The notes below the pieces were generated by a model, which was given only the letters and a program-made list of their open reading frames with translations, made no database searches and was not told the origin of the DNA. Below, piece after piece: positions 61,601 to 64,000 of a stretch of 64,000 bases of DNA. The stretch comes from JAAYDI01 sp052034005. GTDB lineage: Bacteria; Planctomycetota; Planctomycetia; Pirellulales; Pirellulaceae. The stretch spans positions 1-64,000 of the forward strand of contig JBPOJB010000020.1 in assembly GCA_052034005.1 (NCBI GenBank), read 5' to 3'. The number at the start of each line of letters is the position of its first letter. Within the stretch, counting starts at the first letter, position 1. Both the position numbers and the translations under genes were made by a program.

Positions 61601-62648
61601 GCCGCGTCTGCGCTTCCTGCTCCAGACGCCGGCGCTGGCCCGGCGCCGCCCGGCGAATCAGCTGCTCGTAGAACGCGTCCCGGTAGGCCGCGATCGTCGG
61701 CAACAGGCTCGAAAGCGTGACCGTCGAGTCGTGGGCGCCCGGCCCCCTGCCGCTCACCCCGGACGCCATCAACATGGTGCCCGCCAGCACAGCCGCGGCC
61801 TCGAACAACAGCTCGTCGTGCGGAATATCGCCCCCCTCCGTTTCCACGCGCGCCATGAGCGCTTCGAGCGTCACGTGCTGGACCACAAACCGGCGATAAC
61901 GCCATTCGTTGTCCATGTGGTGCGGGTCCCATTGCCCGAAGTGGTAGTTGGGACGCTTGTTCACCGGATGGTCGAAGTCATAAGCCCGCGGATCAAAGGC
62001 CAACTCTTCGAGCAACGTCGGATCGAAATGCGCCGCGTGCAGAATGTACTCGTCCGTCGCCCGCAGGATCTCGAGCGCACGAGTGACGACCTCGTGATAC
62101 CGGCCGATCTCAACGCCCGCGCCCTCCACGTACAGCGGCACCGGCCGCACCCACTCGTGCGGATACGGCTCGTGGCGGCGCGTCTCCAGAGCCACCACCG
62201 GCCGGTGACCGATGTAGTCGTTCAGGCGCGACAGGGTGCCCTGCACGATCCGCGCGGTCTGGTCCCACGGCCCGCCCTGCTGCAAGATGGCTTCGCATGC
62301 GCGACCGACGAAAAAGGCGCCAAACAGCGTCTCCTCCGTCTGGTGAAACAACAGGTCGGCGTGAAACGCGAGATAGCCGGGCAGCACGTCGTCACGCAGG
62401 AGACGCAGCACACTGCGGGCCTGGGCCACGTCCGCGAATGTCCCCGACTGCTCCGACAGCCGCGGCAACTCCTCCTCCAGCCTGATCACCGCGGCCCGCC
62501 ATGCAGGGCCGCTCCCGCTGAGGCTCGCAAACAACTGGTTCAAGCTGCCCAGGAACTGCGGGTCGGAAGCGCCGGACGAGAAGTTGAGATAGCCGAGAAT
62601 CCGGTCGATCAACTGCCGGTCCGTCGGCCTGCGCTCTCGACTTCTCAT
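58662..62648 (-). CDS. very large protein of unknown function (1328 residues)
   Basis: I recognise no domain. The protein is cytoplasmic by composition (no signal or membrane helix) and strongly helical. An N-terminal region has ILGYLNFSSGASDPQF and GRACEAILQQGG. A His/Asp-rich segment follows (AHFDPTLLEELAFDPRAYDFDHPVNKRPNYHFGQWDPHHMDNEWRY), then long helices, an acidic patch (SGSEEDEESS) and a Trp/Cys-poor tail. The many repeats of LLELLD and LERLERE type suggest superhelical repeats. The ATG at 62648 follows GGGAG; a longer frame to 62696 exists. It ends 55 bp before the DUF6057 gene and may be its operon partner. Its length and lack of recognisable domains make it a candidate lineage-specific protein. 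Confidence 0.8.
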   Translation of the reverse strand: MRSRERRPTDRQLIDRILGYLNFSSGASDPQFLGSLNQLFASLSGSGPAWRAAVIRLEEELPRLSEQSGTFADVAQARSVLRLLRDDVLPGYLAFHADLLFHQTEETLFGAFFVGRACEAILQQGGPWDQTARIVQGTLSRLNDYIGHRPVVALETRRHEPYPHEWVRPVPLYVEGAGVEIGRYHEVVTRALEILRATDEYILHAAHFDPTLLEELAFDPRAYDFDHPVNKRPNYHFGQWDPHHMDNEWRYRRFVVQHVTLEALMARVETEGGDIPHDELLFEAAAVLAGTMLMASGVSGRGPGAHDSTVTLSSLLPTIAAYRDAFYEQLIRRAAPGQRRRLEQEAQTRRQPFGGARQHLNAWLARRRASQLEHVRLAKIFARMGHADAAARQAGIVPVASARMLCEIDCRLAAGDQAVRTGDLERAVQLARDIVELIGRAIACGAIIDPWSLLGFDAHFSLFPALENSVHDHRADELVALMEQLFRFCSRIWSTAAAEDNQDICRQIRQQFHETADWWRQFAAHQVSSVGAVDAHEVFRAAEHVAESLNLWHKGGAETGDIRFWAPHAHRFDSPKAFSLVIEALLERDDFVAAMGLLIHWLSEAERVPLEQGSSSFHQLSQQWLLKLLHRAAPAGAARSWPQSTQRLLRRFFDLLEANAEQYWSAPDFALATQAERPPGEVGGTRAASGSEEDEESSLFSAAYEDVVYIDSTDDGVESQLFEAGDATTDELARESQRITDRVAFLSALARLWKLAAVFDALSTAPPDQRGEGPFECLPTIQHWIGQSIRNHQRLLELLDTVRRYRIPLVGADPDALMQYDRQRLVKDALLERIAGACVDLSSVGQTMLAALASRSHEHDREIEALAAAFGDEASIMVRVLAAVLRGDNEQVARLCPELQQTLAGKSLLYVPLSKEGDTRQIIAARCRQCLLQDLLAWLPRRGLWLETCQLIETARRMERNNPVGPGAVTEFDELFKVGYRALVESLVRSADTWTPDQTGRSPEKSLTVALEELNEVLVASWLHHSHTLRLSVLERIVDQQNWQRLVGFIQRYGAELFTQRFFSLGNVRAILHQGVGQWLERLERESGHHAQLRLLQDLDTRLSRQDATDHLSLVLEAILENYGEYRDYNSTTTQSDRGDMLYTLLDFLRLRTEYDRMCWQLKPLVLAHEILVSQHKEKAARLWRRTLANRTRGKADQYLTRLRTLQDGYAIRLSTVADRIAERFVRPMSIDRMRALVRPAMAEARRPGPKSAFELLEHDTQVLAGESTGIGFDVPVWLLALEEEVERAREPTHRRNFEHEIAAAIPGLALSWEAVRQQLDACAADEH

Positions 62649-63003
62649 CACCCCGGACTCCCAGCAACCCATCGGACACGGCTTCCCCCAACGCACCCAT
62701 CAGGAGAGGGAGGCCGGGCACCACACCCCGTGGACAGCCTCTCATGGTATTGGCCGGTCGGGAAGTGGTCTAGCGGTTAGATCGGGCGGTGCGGCAGGGG
62801 GGCGATTGAGGCGGCCGGGCCGTCGGGATCTGGGGGATTTCGAGGTGCACATGGAGGGCTCTCCGATTATGATGGATGAGTACTGCAGGCTGGATTTGTG
62901 GCGCCGCGCGCGGCGCCGCTGGGCCTGATCGCCGTTTCTTGGCGGACCGGTTGTGGTCTGCCCGGTCGTGATGTGTCGCCGCTCGTCACCAGAGATGATC
63001 CCT
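62649..63003. other. divergent intergenic region
   Basis: This 355-bp gap contains the promoters of two divergent genes. No gene is seen; a short string (GTGGTCTAGCGGTTAGA, 62767-62783) resembles a tRNA D-arm but no tRNA can be completed. Confidence 0.45.
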
Positions 63004-64000
63004 ATGATCCGCCGGCTCGTTGTTGTGACTCTGTCGCTTGTGGCCTGCCACGTGCAGGCTCCGTTCCTCCATGCGCAGCGCGAGACTACCGATCTGATCG
63101 CGAAAAGCGTCGCGGAGCGGTATGGCCTTGAGCGCGCGTGGTTCACCCAGGCCAGCGTCTCGCCTCAGCGCGGTGAGATTCCCTACCTGCGCCTGCATGT
63201 GAGCCAGACGCACTCCCAGACGATCTGCCGCGTAACCGATCAGCACGGGCAGACTTACAACTTCTCCGAACGGCAGTTGGACATCTTCGGCAAGCCTCTG
63301 GGCGTGGAGGGGGCCAAGAAAGCGGCGGACGAGAAGGTACGGCTGCTGAAACTCAACGGGATTGACGCCACGGTCGAGCAGCAGGTGATGCCGGACATCG
63401 TGCTGTACATGTCGAGCAGTGCGGGTATCGTGCAGGCTGCGGACGCCGAAACCGGTCGGATCCGGTGGACCACGTCCGTGGGGCGCTCCGACTACTTCAC
63501 CTCGGAACTGGCGGCCACGGACGAGTTCGTCGCGCTGACCAACGGCCAAGATCTCTACGTGCTGGACGCCGAGAACGGCACATCCGTCGAGACGCGGCGG
63601 GTGACCGGCGGCTCGCCGGCCGCCGGACCGGCCATTCTGGGGACCACGGTCTGCGTGCCGATCCTCAAGGGTTCCCTGCACACCTACCAGTTCGGCCCCG
63701 GCGAACCCCGTTGGCCGGGCATCTACCGCTCGAAAGGCTCCGTGAAATACCCACCCACGCCCATCGGCAGCTACGTCATATGGCCGACCGACGCCGGCAT
63801 CATCACCGCGATCGACCCGAAGAAGTTCGGTGCCCAGTTCAGGCTGCAGCTGGAAGACCCGATCGCCGGATCGCTGGTCTTCTCGCCCCCGACCCAGATG
63901 CTGGCCGTGACGACGTTGGGATACCTCTACAGCTTCGACGTCAGGACGGGTGGCATCATCTGGCGGTACTCCACGGGTGACTTGACTGCGGAACCCGCCT
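63004..64000 (+). CDS. PQQ-like beta-propeller protein, 5' part (cut by window end)
   Basis: The frame is open from ATG 63004 (or in-frame ATG 62995) to the end of the window, 332 codons, with no stop. A signal peptide (RRLVVVTLSLVACHVQA) is followed by a polar helical region (TDLIAKSVAERYGLERAW). Propeller blades of PQQ/BamB type then run to the cut: AGIVQAADAETGRIRWT, NGQDLYVLDAENGTSVE, GSYVIWPTDAGIITAIDP and YLYSFDVRTGGIIWRY. The C-terminus lies beyond the window. Like the 30.4-kb gene it probably acts in the envelope; function unknown. Confidence 0.85.
   Translation, partial: MIRRLVVVTLSLVACHVQAPFLHAQRETTDLIAKSVAERYGLERAWFTQASVSPQRGEIPYLRLHVSQTHSQTICRVTDQHGQTYNFSERQLDIFGKPLGVEGAKKAADEKVRLLKLNGIDATVEQQVMPDIVLYMSSSAGIVQAADAETGRIRWTTSVGRSDYFTSELAATDEFVALTNGQDLYVLDAENGTSVETRRVTGGSPAAGPAILGTTVCVPILKGSLHTYQFGPGEPRWPGIYRSKGSVKYPPTPIGSYVIWPTDAGIITAIDPKKFGAQFRLQLEDPIAGSLVFSPPTQMLAVTTLGYLYSFDVRTGGIIWRYSTGDLTAEPA

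Noticed and set aside
62767..62783. tRNA-like D-arm string GTGGTCTAGCGGTTAGA
   Set aside because: No anticodon stem, T-arm (GGTTCGA-type) or acceptor pairing can be completed around it, so no tRNA is called.

Overview
The window looks like chromosomal DNA of a GC-rich planctomycete (Planctomycetota). The indicators are a type II pseudopilin-like DUF1559 protein with the phylum's typical N-terminus, a sulfatase, several secreted PQQ-type beta-propellers, a secreted TPR-CHAT protein, a tetrahydromethanopterin C1 enzyme, a MoxR/DUF58/transglutaminase cluster, and many proteins of unknown function. The phylum call is inference from gene content. No rRNA, tRNA or CRISPR array was recognised.

Layout. 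1-2.8 kb is a decayed accessory patch: a DUF1559 gene with a degenerate 3' end, a 23-bp tandem array, an IS66-type transposase remnant with a nonsense codon, and a truncated secreted-protein gene joined to it. 2.8-12.5 kb holds a long coiled-coil protein, formylmethanofuran:H4MPT formyltransferase (ftr), a small lipoprotein, a TPR-CHAT protein and a 12-repeat secreted protein. 12.6-30.2 kb is mainly carbohydrate and lipid catabolism: altronate dehydratase, a two-domain esterase, a ceramidase-like protein, a heparan-acetyltransferase-like membrane protein, a TlpA-like thioredoxin, a DUF4214 protein, a UroD-like protein, an alpha-glucuronidase-like hydrolase and a sulfatase fused to a glycoside hydrolase. 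Together they suggest breakdown of sulfated, uronate-containing glycans. 30.4-43.2 kb carries a beta-propeller/methyltransferase/beta-propeller fusion, a zinc-ribbon membrane protein, a YchF-like GTPase, the moxR-DUF58-tgpA operon, an alpha/alpha-toroid protein and a PqaA-like protein.

43.2-50.8 kb is the most system-like part: two Hsp20 genes and dnaK lie behind a textbook sigma-54 promoter (GG-N10-GC) with dyads upstream. A convergent NtrC-family activator with two Fis-type DNA-binding modules follows, then a divergent cytoplasmic hybrid histidine kinase. I infer a chaperone module controlled by sigma-54 and two-component signalling.

51-64 kb contains a small secreted helical protein, the tdh-kbl threonine catabolic pair, a DUF3179-like protein, a CxxCH TolB-like protein overlapping a DUF6057 membrane protein, a 1328-residue protein of unknown function, and the 5' part of another PQQ-propeller gene cut by the window end.
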